A DNA stretch of 14,656 nt from Microcaldota archaeon (GTDB taxonomy: Archaea; Micrarchaeota; Micrarchaeia; Micrarchaeales; CABMGC01), in assembly GCA_030040265.1 (NCBI GenBank), contig JASHUB010000071.1:1-14656 (forward strand). The letters are read 5' to 3'. Below are positions 4,232 through 11,280 of the stretch, piece by piece (the stretch's first letter is position 1; each line of letters opens with the position of its first letter). The position numbers and the translations under genes are program-made. The notes beneath the pieces are model-generated. The model searched no databases. It saw only the letters and a program-made list of their open reading frames with translations, and was not told where the DNA came from.

Positions 4232-5881
4232 ATGGCAGAAAACCAATTAGGAGGACAACAGTACTTGATACTCCCAGAAGGGGCATCGAGGATGCTGGGC
4301 AGAGAGGCCCAGAGAACGAACATCGCTGTCGGCTACGCCGTCGCGAGCGTCGTCAGGACCACGCTAGGCCCTAAGGGAATGGACAAGATGCTCGTCAGCG
4401 AGCTCGGGGACATAATGATAACCAACGACGGAGCATCGATACTGGAAGAGATGAACGTCGAGCACCCGATCGCCAAGATCATGGTCGACATCGCGAAGAC
4501 GCAGGACAAGGAGGTCGGCGACGGCACCACTACGGCCGTGATAATCGCGGGAGAGATGCTGAAGAACGCGGGCAACCTGATAGAGCAGGGAATACACCCG
4601 ACAACGATAATCCGCGGATACGAGATGGCTGCATCGAAGGCGAAGGAGGTCCTGAAGGCAAACGCCAGCGACATCACGCTAGACGACACGGACAAGCTCG
4701 AGAGGATCGCGTCGATTGCCATGGGCTCGAAGAACATCGGCTCGGACAACACCAAGAAGTTCCTCGCAAAGCTCGTCATACAGGCGATAAAGCAGGTGTC
4801 GATGAAGAACGGCAACAAGGTAACGATAGACCGCGACTTCATCAAGGTCGAGAAGAAGGATGGGGGCAGCGTGGAGGACACCGAGTACATCAACGGCGTG
4901 TTGATAGACAAGGAGATCGCGCACCCAGGGATGCCGAAGGCGATAAAGAACGCATCGATAGCGCTTCTCGACGTCGCGCTCGAGATCGAGAAGACCGAGA
5001 CCGAGGCCAAGATAGAGATAACCTCTCCGGACCAGATGCAGGCGTTCCTGCAGCAGGAGGAGAAGATGCTCAAGGACATGGTCGAGAAGATCGCCAAGAG
5101 CAAGGCGAACGTCATCTTCATCCAGAAGGGAATAGACGATGTAGCCCAGCACTTCCTGGCGAAGGCGGGCATTATGGCCGTAAGGAGGGTCAAGAAGAGC
5201 GACATGGAGAAGCTCGCGAAGGCAACCGGCGCAAGGCTGGTGACGAGCCTGGACGACCTGTCCCAGAAAGACCTCGGATTCGCAGGAAACGTAGAAGAGA
5301 GGAAGGTTTCTGGAGAACAGATGGTCTTCGTGGAGAAGTGCAAGGACCCGAAGAGCGTAACTCTGTTCGTCCGCGGCTCGACCAAGCAGGTCACCGAGGA
5401 GACAGAGAGGGCTCTGAACGACGTCATGGGCGCCGTGTCAAGCTGCATCGAGGAGGGCAAGTACGTCATAGGCGGAGGCGCGACGGAAATAGACGTCGCA
5501 ACCAAGCTCAGGGACTACGCCAGCGATGTGGGCGGCAGGGAGCAGCTCGCGATAACGGCTTTCGCAGACGCAATGGAGATAGTGCCGAAGACGCTGGCCG
5601 AGAGCGCAGGAATGGACTCGATAGACACGCTGGTCCAGCTCAGGAGCAAGCACAAGGCCGCTTCGGGAAGGAACTTCGGCGTCGACGTCCACCGCGGAGC
5701 GATATCCGACATGGAGAAGCTCGGCGTGATAGAGCCGCTCAAGGTGAAGGAGCAGGCCATATCGAGCGCGAGCGAGTCGTGCGGATCCATACTCAGGATA
5801 GACGACATGATCAGCTCGAAGGGCAAGGGCCACGGCGGAGGCGGCATGCCTGGAGGAATGCCGGGCATGGAGCACGAATAA
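4232..5881 (+). CDS. thsA: thermosome subunit (group II chaperonin)
   Basis: A 549-residue group II chaperonin of full length that assembles into a double-ring, ATP-driven folding chamber in the cytosol. Signatures include TLGPKGMDKM (44-53), the ATP site NDGASI (65-70) and GDGTT (96-100), VSGEQMVFVEKC in the apical-to-intermediate return, and the C-terminal YVIGGGATEIDVATKLR. The protein ends in the Gly-Met-rich tail (GGGGMPGGMPGM) typical of thermosomes and CCT; this tail projects into the cavity. The start is fixed by AGGTGT six bases upstream and homology from the first residues. It appears monocistronic: its own promoter with a TATA-spanning inverted repeat lies before it, and a hairpin with T-run follows. 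Codons are strongly biased (ATA for Ile, AGG for Arg, AAG for Lys, GAG for Glu), as expected for a highly expressed gene. Whether a second subunit type exists cannot be told here. Confidence 0.97.
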   Translation: MAENQLGGQQYLILPEGASRMLGREAQRTNIAVGYAVASVVRTTLGPKGMDKMLVSELGDIMITNDGASILEEMNVEHPIAKIMVDIAKTQDKEVGDGTTTAVIIAGEMLKNAGNLIEQGIHPTTIIRGYEMAASKAKEVLKANASDITLDDTDKLERIASIAMGSKNIGSDNTKKFLAKLVIQAIKQVSMKNGNKVTIDRDFIKVEKKDGGSVEDTEYINGVLIDKEIAHPGMPKAIKNASIALLDVALEIEKTETEAKIEITSPDQMQAFLQQEEKMLKDMVEKIAKSKANVIFIQKGIDDVAQHFLAKAGIMAVRRVKKSDMEKLAKATGARLVTSLDDLSQKDLGFAGNVEERKVSGEQMVFVEKCKDPKSVTLFVRGSTKQVTEETERALNDVMGAVSSCIEEGKYVIGGGATEIDVATKLRDYASDVGGREQLAITAFADAMEIVPKTLAESAGMDSIDTLVQLRSKHKAASGRNFGVDVHRGAISDMEKLGVIEPLKVKEQAISSASESCGSILRIDDMISSKGKGHGGGGMPGGMPGMEHE

Positions 5882-5896
5882 GAGTTTTGATTCTTC

Positions 5897-5927
5897 GGAG
5901 GGGATTTTCCCCTCCCTGATATTTTTT
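5897..5927 (+). terminator. hairpin and T-run after the thermosome gene
   Basis: GGAGGGG (5897-5903) and CCCCTCC (5909-5915) form a perfect seven-base-pair stem with a five-base loop, followed seven bases later by six Ts (5922-5927). It sits 15 bases after the stop codon. Archaea often terminate at T-runs alone; the hairpin may add stability to the mRNA end. Confidence 0.7.
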
Positions 5928-5952
5928 GGCAATGGACGATTACATGCGCAGG

Positions 5953-5961
5953 TTTAAATAT
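5953..5961 (+). promoter_or_regulatory. TATA box for the EMC3-like/adk cluster
   Basis: TTTAAATAT, identical to the histone-side box, predicts transcription from about 5984 and a 30-base leader before the ATG at 6015. The leader holds a run of six Gs (5994-5999) and a short CCCT/AGGG pairing around 5986-5996. The only Shine-Dalgarno-like sequence close to the ATG is GAGAG at 6006-6010. Confidence 0.55.
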
Positions 5962-6014
5962 CTCCAGATGTCTAATAAAAGAGTGCCCTCAAAGGGGGGT
6001 TTGACGAGAGCAAC

Positions 6015-6485
6015 ATGATCAACACAGTCGTTCTTGAGATACTGGTCGCAGCGGTCGCGTACATATGCATAGCCATAACGGTGCAGCGCAGGCTATCAAA
6101 CATGCCGAAGATGTATGCGATGCAGGCGGCCGTGCAGGTCAAGGCGAAGGAGCTGAACGACATGGCAAAGGCCGGCGCAGACCAGGCGGTGCTCATGGCA
6201 AAGCAGAAGGAGATGAGCGCCATGCTCATGTCGAGCATGAAGTACCAGATCAGGCCTCTCCTCGTTGTCCTGCCGATGTTCCTTATAGTCTACTACTACC
6301 TGCTGCCGCTCGGGTTCGCCAATGCGCCATTCCCGCACATCTCGATACTGTCGCTGACGCTTACTTACAAGACGCTGTTCTTCTACACGGTCTTCATCCT
6401 AGGTCTTGTCATATCCTTGTCCCTCACGTTCAGGGACAAGAGAAGGTACGGAGGGGCGCCTGTGCAGCCTGGTACCACAACCTAA
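6015..6485 (+). CDS. EMC3/TMCO1-like membrane insertase (DUF106 family)
   Basis: A 156-residue membrane protein with the archaeal DUF106 layout: TM1 (about 4-23), a cytosolic charged helical hairpin (about 24-75, rich in Gln, Lys and Met), then TM2 (about 80-98) and TM3 (about 113-138), and a basic tail RDKRRYGG. This is the Oxa1/YidC/Get1/EMC3 superfamily fold, which helps insert membrane proteins, with the Met-rich coiled coil contacting the nascent chain or ribosome. Archaeal members are usually encoded beside secY, adk, eL34, cmk and eL14, as seen here, which strongly supports the call. Homology covers the whole length. The adk gene follows 18 bases after the stop, so the two are likely co-transcribed from the TATA box at 5953. 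secY itself is not in the window, and a thermosome gene occupies the position upstream. Confidence 0.85.
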   Translation: MINTVVLEILVAAVAYICIAITVQRRLSNMPKMYAMQAAVQVKAKELNDMAKAGADQAVLMAKQKEMSAMLMSSMKYQIRPLLVVLPMFLIVYYYLLPLGFANAPFPHISILSLTLTYKTLFFYTVFILGLVISLSLTFRDKRRYGGAPVQPGTTT

Positions 6486-6503
6486 TGCTAAAACGGTGTT
6501 CGT

Positions 6504-7094
6504 TTGGGTAAACTTGTTATCATAGTCGGAATACGTGGTGCTGGTAAGTCTTCGCTCATGGCCAAGATCGCTCCCAAGTTCAAGAACTTCAAGATAATGA
6601 ACTTCGGTGAGGTCATGATCCAGGTATGCAAGGAGAAGGGCTACCTTAAGGAGGCGACGCATGACAACATGCGCATCCTGCCGAGCGCGACGCAGAAGCG
6701 GATTCGAAAAGACGCATGGGACCTTATCGAGAGCCAGAAGGAGAACCTCCTTGTCGACACGCACGCGTTCGTCGAACACACGGGACTCTTCCTGCCCGGC
6801 CTTCCTGTGGAGGAGATAAACGTGCTCAAGGGGCTGTGCGGCCTGCTGTGCGTCGACGCCGACAACGACACACTTAGGAGCAGGGCCGCGAGGGACAAGA
6901 AGAGGATAAGGGCCGGAATGAACGACCTTGCGCTGAACAACTACAGGAACGCAAACACGGCAGCGCTGGCATACCTCTCGACGCACCTCAACATACCGCT
7001 GTACATCATCTACAACGAGGACGGGAAGCTCGACCAGGCGGCCGACGTGCTCGAGATGCACATAAGGGATGCATTCGGTGAAAACAAGGCCTGA
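6504..7094 (+). CDS. adkA: adenylate kinase, archaeal type
   Basis: A 196-residue archaeal-type adenylate kinase that interconverts ATP + AMP and 2 ADP in the cytosol. The family has about 190 residues and is distinct in sequence from bacterial Adk. The P-loop GIRGAGKSS spans residues 9-17 directly after the first strand KLVIIV. NFGEVM, near residue 33, is the nucleotide-monophosphate-binding segment; VDTHAFVEH and the arginine-rich RSRAARDKKR lid follow. The final IYNEDGKLDQAADVLEMHI matches the usual C-terminus. The start is TTG, supported by GGTGT four bases upstream (6495-6499) and by homology beginning at KLVIIVG; no ATG lies at a suitable position. It belongs to the conserved translation/secretion cluster, but two genes of unknown function separate it from eL34. 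Confidence 0.93.
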   Translation: MGKLVIIVGIRGAGKSSLMAKIAPKFKNFKIMNFGEVMIQVCKEKGYLKEATHDNMRILPSATQKRIRKDAWDLIESQKENLLVDTHAFVEHTGLFLPGLPVEEINVLKGLCGLLCVDADNDTLRSRAARDKKRIRAGMNDLALNNYRNANTAALAYLSTHLNIPLYIIYNEDGKLDQAADVLEMHIRDAFGENKA

Positions 7095-7102
7095 GCGCAA
7101 GG

Positions 7103-7112
7103 CGTAAATATC
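7103..7112 (+). promoter_or_regulatory. possible TATA box for the 7144 gene
   Basis: CGTAAATATC sits in the 49-base gap after adk. Usual spacing would start transcription near 7134, just before GGTGA at 7135-7139. It could give the following gene its own short-leader transcript within the cluster. Weak match. Confidence 0.3.
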
Positions 7113-7143
7113 CTAAATGTCCTATCATCCTGCAGGTGAAGTG

Positions 7144-7563
7144 ATGGCGAAACAGACACCTGCACGACTTAGCGCATCTCAAGCCGAATCCTTTGTCGCC
7201 GTCCTGTTCAAGGGAGCATACGTCCAGAGGACCTCGAACGGAGGGTCGCCGCAGTACAGGATCACAGCGGAGGGCAGGAAGTACGTCTGCCCGGAGGACT
7301 GGCAGCAGCTGAACCAAGTCATACGCGATGCGGTTTCGTGGGACCATGTCGTCAGGAATGGAGATGCGGTCATTGCGGACACGGGCAAGACCCTAGAAGC
7401 GAAGCAAGTACTGGAGGAAGGCGATGTCATAGCCGTCCTTGCAGCGACGCGCAGGGTCATTGTTGATACGTCCAGGGGCGTGGTGAGCCTGAGATTCGAC
7501 AAGGTCTACCTAACCGGAAAGCCAGCTGGCAAAAGCCCTAGCGCAGCTAATGCGAAAACGTGA
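7144..7563 (+). CDS. unknown protein in the adk-eL34 interval, first
   Basis: A 139-residue cytosolic-looking protein I do not recognise. It has a helical first half (LSASQAESFVAVLF, CPEDWQQLNQVIRDAVSW) and a strand-rich second half (VRNGDAVIADTG, VLEEGDVIAVLAATRRVIVDTS, VVSLRFDKVYLTG) that could be a small beta-barrel or beta-sandwich. The tail is low complexity (KPAGKSPSAANAKT). An upstream in-frame ATG at 7117 exists, but the ATG at 7144 follows GGTGA by four bases and is preferred. It sits between adk and eL34 in a cluster that in other archaea has no gene here, and is five bases from the next orphan gene. Codon use (AGG, ATA, GAG-rich) resembles the neighbouring core genes, so it does not look recently acquired. 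Confidence 0.7.
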   Translation: MAKQTPARLSASQAESFVAVLFKGAYVQRTSNGGSPQYRITAEGRKYVCPEDWQQLNQVIRDAVSWDHVVRNGDAVIADTGKTLEAKQVLEEGDVIAVLAATRRVIVDTSRGVVSLRFDKVYLTGKPAGKSPSAANAKT

Positions 7564-7567
7564 TTAG

Positions 7568-7975
7568 ATGAATCCCGCAAGACCACACCGCAGACCAATA
7601 ACACTAGAGGCTGAAAGTAAGGTAACCCGCAGCATCATGGATATAGAAAGCAGGTATCCAAATTCTCTTTTTGCGAAAACCGCAAGCACACTCGGTAGCC
7701 AAGGTTTTCCAATAAGGGAAATAAGAAGAGAGCGAAGATTCTATTTTGTTGATGTAGGCGATCTTACGATGCTAATGGATCCGTCGACCAGACGGTACTG
7801 GATTAATGGAAGCTTCGAAGCCCTCCGGGGATGGCAGCCACCAGTGCTCAAGACCATAATGACAGGTTTCGAAGGCTGGACTGAGGTAGACTTCGATGCA
7901 GCACGCCAGGTGCTTACGCCTTTGCATAGGCCCAGTGCCGCTAATCCGCATGTATTTAAGACTTTACCGTTATAA
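7568..7975 (+). CDS. unknown protein in the adk-eL34 interval, second
   Basis: A 135-residue protein I do not recognise. The N-terminus is basic and proline-rich (MNPARPHRRP). Residues 15-50 are helical, 55-80 form strands (IREIRRERRFYFVDVGDLTM), and aromatics recur (WINGSFEALRGWQPP, GFEGWTEVDF). There are no cysteines, signal peptide or membrane helices. The ATG is four bases after the preceding stop, so translation is probably coupled. Base composition is lower in G+C than in neighbouring core genes (for example around 7660-7760 and 7940-7980), and codon choice is less biased, consistent with faster evolution or later acquisition. Its C-terminus shares PSAAN with the preceding protein, but the rest does not align. 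The eL34 promoter overlaps its stop codon. Confidence 0.65.
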   Translation: MNPARPHRRPITLEAESKVTRSIMDIESRYPNSLFAKTASTLGSQGFPIREIRRERRFYFVDVGDLTMLMDPSTRRYWINGSFEALRGWQPPVLKTIMTGFEGWTEVDFDAARQVLTPLHRPSAANPHVFKTLPL

Positions 7976-7980
7976 TATAT
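7970..7980 (+). promoter_or_regulatory. TATA box for eL34-cmk-eL14
   Basis: TTATAATATAT overlaps the stop codon of the preceding gene and predicts transcription near 8000-8003, leaving a very short leader with AAGGGTG (8003-8009) before the TTG start of eL34. It suggests the ribosomal part of the cluster can be transcribed separately from the two orphan genes. Confidence 0.45.
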
Positions 7981-8014
7981 CCCATCCGAAAAGTCGGTTT
8001 TTAAGGGTGCACAT

Positions 8015-8341
8015 TTGCCAACCCCAAAACAAAGATCAAGGAGCCAGAGACGACTCTCAAGGGTCACTCCGAAGGGCAGGAACGTCGTGCACTATGAGCG
8101 CAGGAAGGGCTCGTTCCCGCACTGTGCGCTGTGCGGTGCCGAACTAAACGGCATCAAGACGTCCACACACGCCAAGGGAAGGTCGCTGAGGACCAACTCT
8201 AGGAAGTTCGGCGGAGTGCTCTGCGCAGGGTGCGCCTCCAACGTCATCAAGCTCGCGTCTAGGATAGAGCAGGGCGAGATGAGGCTCAACGACATCAGCG
8301 TCAGGCAGAAGGAGTTCGTTCTGCAGATGATAGCCCACTAA
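8015..8341 (+). CDS. rpl34e: 50S ribosomal protein eL34
   Basis: A 108-residue large-subunit protein found only in archaea and eukaryotes. The N-terminus PTPKQRSRSQRRLSRVTPKGR is the typical basic eL34 opening, followed by VVHYERRKGS. A zinc ribbon is formed by Cys-x2-Cys near residue 38 (CALCGAELNGI) and Cys-x2-Cys near residue 72 (CAGCASNVIK). The C-terminal helix carries the usual ordering. It is slightly longer than the roughly 90 residues common in archaea, owing to the C-terminal QKEFVLQMIAH. The start is TTG, supported by AAGGGTG five bases upstream and by the family's conserved start; no ATG is near. It heads the eL34-cmk-eL14 run. Confidence 0.95.
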   Translation: MPTPKQRSRSQRRLSRVTPKGRNVVHYERRKGSFPHCALCGAELNGIKTSTHAKGRSLRTNSRKFGGVLCAGCASNVIKLASRIEQGEMRLNDISVRQKEFVLQMIAH

Positions 8342-8363
8342 GCCGGCAACGGAGAGGGCGTTT

Positions 8364-8930
8364 ATGGAAGCGATAATACTCTCTGGTCCTCCAGCCGTGG
8401 GCAAGACCACGGTCTCGAAGCTTCTCTCGAAGAGGCTCGGCTTCCCGACGGTCGGCGGCACGGACATACTGAAGGAGATGGCAGCAGACCGCGGATACAA
8501 GATGTCCGGGGACGACTGGTGGGACACGCCTGAAGCTATGCGCTTCGTGAAGGAGCGCGAATCGAATACGGACTTCGACAAGGAGGTCGACAGGAGGCTG
8601 CTCAAGAAGGTCGACGAAGGGAACGTCATAATAACAACATACACGATGCCTTGGCTTGCCAAGAAGGGATTCAAAGTCTGGCTCGAAGGCACGATAAAGA
8701 ACAGGGCGCACAGGATGGCCGAAAGGGACCATTCGAACGAGGGCATCGCCGAGAAGATGCTCAGGCAGAGGCAGGAGGAGAACGACAAGATATACAGCAA
8801 GCTCTACGGAATAGACTTCGAGCACGACAGGTCCCCGTTCCACCTGCAGGTAGACACCAACAAGGCAGGCGCCGAGGAAGTGACGGACATGATAGTCAAG
8901 AAATACCAAGAACGTAACGCTAAAAAGTGA
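8364..8930 (+). CDS. cmk: cytidylate kinase, archaeal type
   Basis: A 188-residue nucleoside-monophosphate kinase that phosphorylates CMP (and dCMP) using ATP. The P-loop GPPAVGKTT covers residues 8-16, and GGTDILKEMAADRG is the archaeal Cmk segment after it. The DFDKEVDRRLL helix, VWLEGTIKNRAHRMAERD and the KLYGIDFEHDRSPFHLQVDT tail, which ends in a strand-turn common to the archaeal Cmk/Adk-like group, complete the fold. Its place between eL34 and eL14 is the conserved archaeal cmk position and supports CMP over other monophosphates. The ATG has GAGAGGGCG upstream, and eL14 starts four bases after its stop, so the genes are one transcript. Confidence 0.92.
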   Translation: MEAIILSGPPAVGKTTVSKLLSKRLGFPTVGGTDILKEMAADRGYKMSGDDWWDTPEAMRFVKERESNTDFDKEVDRRLLKKVDEGNVIITTYTMPWLAKKGFKVWLEGTIKNRAHRMAERDHSNEGIAEKMLRQRQEENDKIYSKLYGIDFEHDRSPFHLQVDTNKAGAEEVTDMIVKKYQERNAKK

Positions 8931-8934
8931 GATT

Positions 8935-9207
8935 ATGGCACTAGTGGAAGAAGGAAGAGTCTGCATAAAGAAGTTTGGAAGGGACGCCGGCGCAAGGGCG
9001 GTGATAACGAAAGTCATCGACACCAACATGGTCATGCTGGTGAGCGCCGAGAGGCCGAAGGACAGGAAGTGCAACGTGAAGCACCTCGAGTTCCTCAACG
9101 AGAAGGTCGATCCCAAGAGCAAGGACCAGCTCTACAAGGCCCTAGAGATAGAGGAGCCCAAACCGAAGCAGCAGGCCGAAGCCGCAACAGCGAAGAAGAA
9201 AAAGTAA
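8935..9207 (+). CDS. rpl14e: 50S ribosomal protein eL14
   Basis: A 90-residue large-subunit protein shared by archaea and eukaryotes. The KOW-like barrel begins with EEGRVCIKKFGRDAGARAVIT (residues 5-25), the most conserved eL14 segment, and continues through VIDTNMVMLVSAE and KCNVKHLEFL. The last 15 residues are an Ala/Lys-rich tail ending KKKK, likely to contact rRNA. AAGTGA upstream overlaps the cmk stop region, implying coupled translation. Many archaea have truB/cbf5 after eL14; here a membrane protein follows instead. Confidence 0.95.
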   Translation: MALVEEGRVCIKKFGRDAGARAVITKVIDTNMVMLVSAERPKDRKCNVKHLEFLNEKVDPKSKDQLYKALEIEEPKPKQQAEAATAKKKK

Positions 9208-9218
9208 TCGATGATTGA

Positions 9219-9668
9219 ATGGCGGCTTCCGCTACGATAGACCTAAAACGGTTCGCGATAGCAGTTGTAGTATACCTGGCAATAGTGCTCATCGCAGGGT
9301 ACGCAATAGCCAGGGTCGTCAGCAACTACGAGGTGGCCCAAGGCACTGCCGTTCCAACCATAGCGTCTGGCGCAGAAATAGCGTTAATAGCCTCAAGCTT
9401 ACTGACCATCTATATCGCTTTCTATCTCTCCCTCAGGGCGTACGGCATAACAACGATCAATCCGTGGAGATTCTTGGCAGGAGGCATACTCGTGCCTGTA
9501 ATCCCAGGGATAGTACAGCTCGTCTACGCATTCCTGTCTTCATACTTAATCTCTGCAGGCACACTAAGCTTGTATGAAGCGTCGCAGCAGATATTAAGAG
9601 TGATCCTCATTGTGATTGTCTTCTACCCAGTCCTGAAGTACGTCAAGGCTAGCGAGAAGAAAAAGTAA
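9219..9668 (+). CDS. unknown membrane protein with four predicted helices
   Basis: A 149-residue integral membrane protein of unknown function. Hydrophobic segments lie at about residues 12-35 (FAIAVVVYLAIVLIAGYAIA), 50-72 (AEIALIASSLLTIYIAFYLS), 83-112 (FLAGGILVPVIPGIVQLVYAF) and 122-142 (ILRVILIVIVFYPVLKYV). Two prolines in helix 3 (VPVIPG) would kink it. The C-terminus KASEKKK is strongly basic and should be cytosolic; with four helices the N-terminus would be too. No catalytic motif is visible. The ATG is 11 bases after eL14 and has no strong ribosome-binding site. It occupies the position where truB often sits in related clusters. Confidence 0.75.
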   Translation: MAASATIDLKRFAIAVVVYLAIVLIAGYAIARVVSNYEVAQGTAVPTIASGAEIALIASSLLTIYIAFYLSLRAYGITTINPWRFLAGGILVPVIPGIVQLVYAFLSSYLISAGTLSLYEASQQILRVILIVIVFYPVLKYVKASEKKK

Positions 9669-9694
9669 TATACCTTGGCTAGCAAGGCTATCTG

Positions 9695-10477
9695 ATGGAG
9701 AGGAAGGTATACTTCTACAGTCCGGATGGCGTCCGGCTCTGCGGAATACTCACGACCCCTAGCGCAAAGACCGACAGGTGCGTGATACTCTGCCACGGAC
9801 TAGGTGAAGGCAAGAACGAGTGGGGCGGTTTTCACAGAAGACTGTCCGATACGCTGGTCGGTGCGGGTTTTGCCACATTCAGATTTGATTTTAGGGGCAA
9901 CGGAGAAAGTGGCGGCAAGTCCATCGACATATGCACAACAGGAGAGGCAGAAGACATAACCTCGGCCATACTGTTTATCAAAAAGGCCGGATACCGAAGA
10001 CTTGGCATAGTTGGTACGAGCTTTGCCTGCGGTCCAGTGCTCCTTGTAGCGCCAAAGTACCAGGGGCTGGTCCGTTCGGTAGTGCTCGAGTATGCCCTCG
10101 TAGACTACAATAGCATACTGAAGCCCAAGTTCGCATGGCCAAAGAAGGCATTCGGGAAGCAGTCGATGCAGATGTTGAAGGAAAAGGGGTACTTCAAGAT
10201 TTACGGAGAGCGCGACTCCTTCAAACTCGGGCAGAAGTTCATGGATGATGTGAGGAGGCTGAAGCCCTGGAAAGAGATGAGGAAGCTCTGGATACCAATC
10301 CTGTACATCCACGGCGACAAGGACGATAAGGTTCCGTACGCGGACTCTGTCAAGTACTCCAAATTGGGCAAAAACTCAAGGCTTGAGACGATAAAAGGGT
10401 CGGTGCACGGCCCTGAAGGCAAAGATGCACCAAAAGTAAAGAGAATCATTGCAAACTTCTTTGAGAATACGGTCTAG
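9695..10477 (+). CDS. alpha/beta hydrolase
   Basis: A 260-residue cytosolic serine hydrolase of the alpha/beta fold; substrate unknown, with esterase or peptidase-like activity possible. The oxyanion loop is CHGLGEGKNEW (33-43), followed by RFDFRGNGESGG (63-74), typical of the family. The nucleophile is Ser109 in GTSFACG; the usual second Gly of the elbow is Ala111, a tolerated change. The acid is probably Asp210 in HGDKDDKVP, and the base His238 in GSVHGP. A short cap domain spans about 135-190. AAGG lies seven bases before the ATG. A short inverted repeat (CCTTG/CAAGG around 9673-9687) lies in the gap after the membrane-protein gene. The family does bond hydrolysis broadly, so no pathway is assigned. 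Confidence 0.9.
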   Translation: MERKVYFYSPDGVRLCGILTTPSAKTDRCVILCHGLGEGKNEWGGFHRRLSDTLVGAGFATFRFDFRGNGESGGKSIDICTTGEAEDITSAILFIKKAGYRRLGIVGTSFACGPVLLVAPKYQGLVRSVVLEYALVDYNSILKPKFAWPKKAFGKQSMQMLKEKGYFKIYGERDSFKLGQKFMDDVRRLKPWKEMRKLWIPILYIHGDKDDKVPYADSVKYSKLGKNSRLETIKGSVHGPEGKDAPKVKRIIANFFENTV

Positions 10478-10486
10478 AAAGTTCGT

Positions 10487-11212
10487 TCAGAAGCCCTCAT
10501 CGTTGCCTTTGCCGAAGTTCTTCAGCGTCCAGTCAATGACCATCTCTTTTATTGGCAGGTACTCCTCCTTCGTAAACTGCATGTTTGCTATGCAGTACTT
10601 CTTCGACTGAAGGTTTGAACAGAAGAGGCACTCATGCATGTCTATACAGTTCAGTATGTACATGCTCTTCGACACTTTCGCTGACCACTCCACAGCAAAA
10701 CTGGAGGATGTGGTCTCACAGTCGAATATCCTCATCGCCGCAGTCGAATAAACGTTGTACAAGCTTGCCACGATGTACTGCGAACTAAAGATATATTCTG
10801 AGAAGATCACATTCTTGGAGTCAACGACCCTCGTGCTTCCATAAACCGAGGAGCTTTGATATATACTTTCAGATTTTGCAATATCGGTGGAGTTTATCTC
10901 TTTCTCCGTGGCAAAGTAGTTGATCTTGCGCCAGTTATCCAGGACATCCTCCATAGAGCCAAGCCTCTTCTTCGGTTTCTCCCAGCTGTTCTTTCCCAGT
11001 GCAATGGTGACATCATCGCTGGTCATGAACTTCTTCGCCTTTTTGTTCACGGTCCATGTGTCCTTATCATGTAAACTCTCTTTCACCTTCCTAGGAACGT
11101 TTAGGTCATAGGCGAATCGTTCCTGTACCTCATCCAATGAAAATTGGTTTGGTCTGCCGAATATATCCTTGAAGGCATAGTCGACTATACCCTTGGCTTT
11201 TTTCTCATCCAT
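10487..11212 (-). CDS. Cys/Ser-rich repeat protein, paralogue 2 (beta-helix-like, unknown function)
   Basis: A 241-residue homologue of the protein at 2363-3085, alignable end to end: MDEKKAK, FKDIFGR, FSLDE, ERFAYDLNVPRKVK at the N-terminus; SMEDV...INYF in the middle; KNVIFSEY, SSFAVEWSAKVSKSM and HECLFCSN-SKKYCIANMQ-TKEEY at the C-terminus. Differences concentrate around residues 50-110. Several cysteines of the first copy are replaced by Ser, Ala or Val in this one (for instance CKYLMCS becomes SQYIVAS), while ECLFC and KYC are kept. Base composition is noticeably richer in A+T than in the first copy, so the two have diverged in codon use. It is monocistronic and divergent from the PLP enzyme, with which it shares a TATA region. 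No function is assigned; conserved C-terminal residues suggest both copies are functional. Confidence 0.8.
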   Translation of the reverse strand: MDEKKAKGIVDYAFKDIFGRPNQFSLDEVQERFAYDLNVPRKVKESLHDKDTWTVNKKAKKFMTSDDVTIALGKNSWEKPKKRLGSMEDVLDNWRKINYFATEKEINSTDIAKSESIYQSSSVYGSTRVVDSKNVIFSEYIFSSQYIVASLYNVYSTAAMRIFDCETTSSSFAVEWSAKVSKSMYILNCIDMHECLFCSNLQSKKYCIANMQFTKEEYLPIKEMVIDWTLKNFGKGNDEGF

Positions 11213-11223
11213 GCCAGAACTCT

Positions 11224-11241
11224 CACACTCTTTTCAGTGTG
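11224..11241. promoter_or_regulatory. inverted repeat at the start of paralogue 2 transcript
   Basis: CACACT (11224-11229) and AGTGTG (11236-11241) are perfect six-base inverted arms around six bases. They lie between the shared TATA element and the minus-strand start, covering the expected start of transcription, the usual place for a repressor site. As RNA the full hairpin would not be transcribed. Confidence 0.4.
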
Positions 11242-11245
11242 CAGA

Positions 11246-11255
11246 ATTATATAGT
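11246..11255. promoter_or_regulatory. shared divergent TATA element
   Basis: ATTATATAGT is nearly symmetric and is the only TATA-like sequence in the 68-base gap between paralogue 2 and the PLP enzyme. It lies about 31 bases before the plus-strand ATG at 11281 and 38 before the minus-strand ATG at 11212, so it could serve both directions, giving very short leaders. Confidence 0.45.
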
Positions 11256-11280
11256 TTGTCATCGCACTCTAATCGATTGC

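Noticed and set aside
4333..5505. A 390-codon open frame antisense to the thermosome gene
   Set aside because: It is an artefact of the strongly biased codons on the coding strand (few TTA, CTA and TCA triplets); its product is Ser/Leu/Ile-rich with no recognisable domain, and the thermosome is certain.
9673..9687. CCTTG/CAAGG hairpin before the hydrolase gene as a terminator
   Set aside because: The stem is only five base pairs and has no T-run; it may equally be chance.
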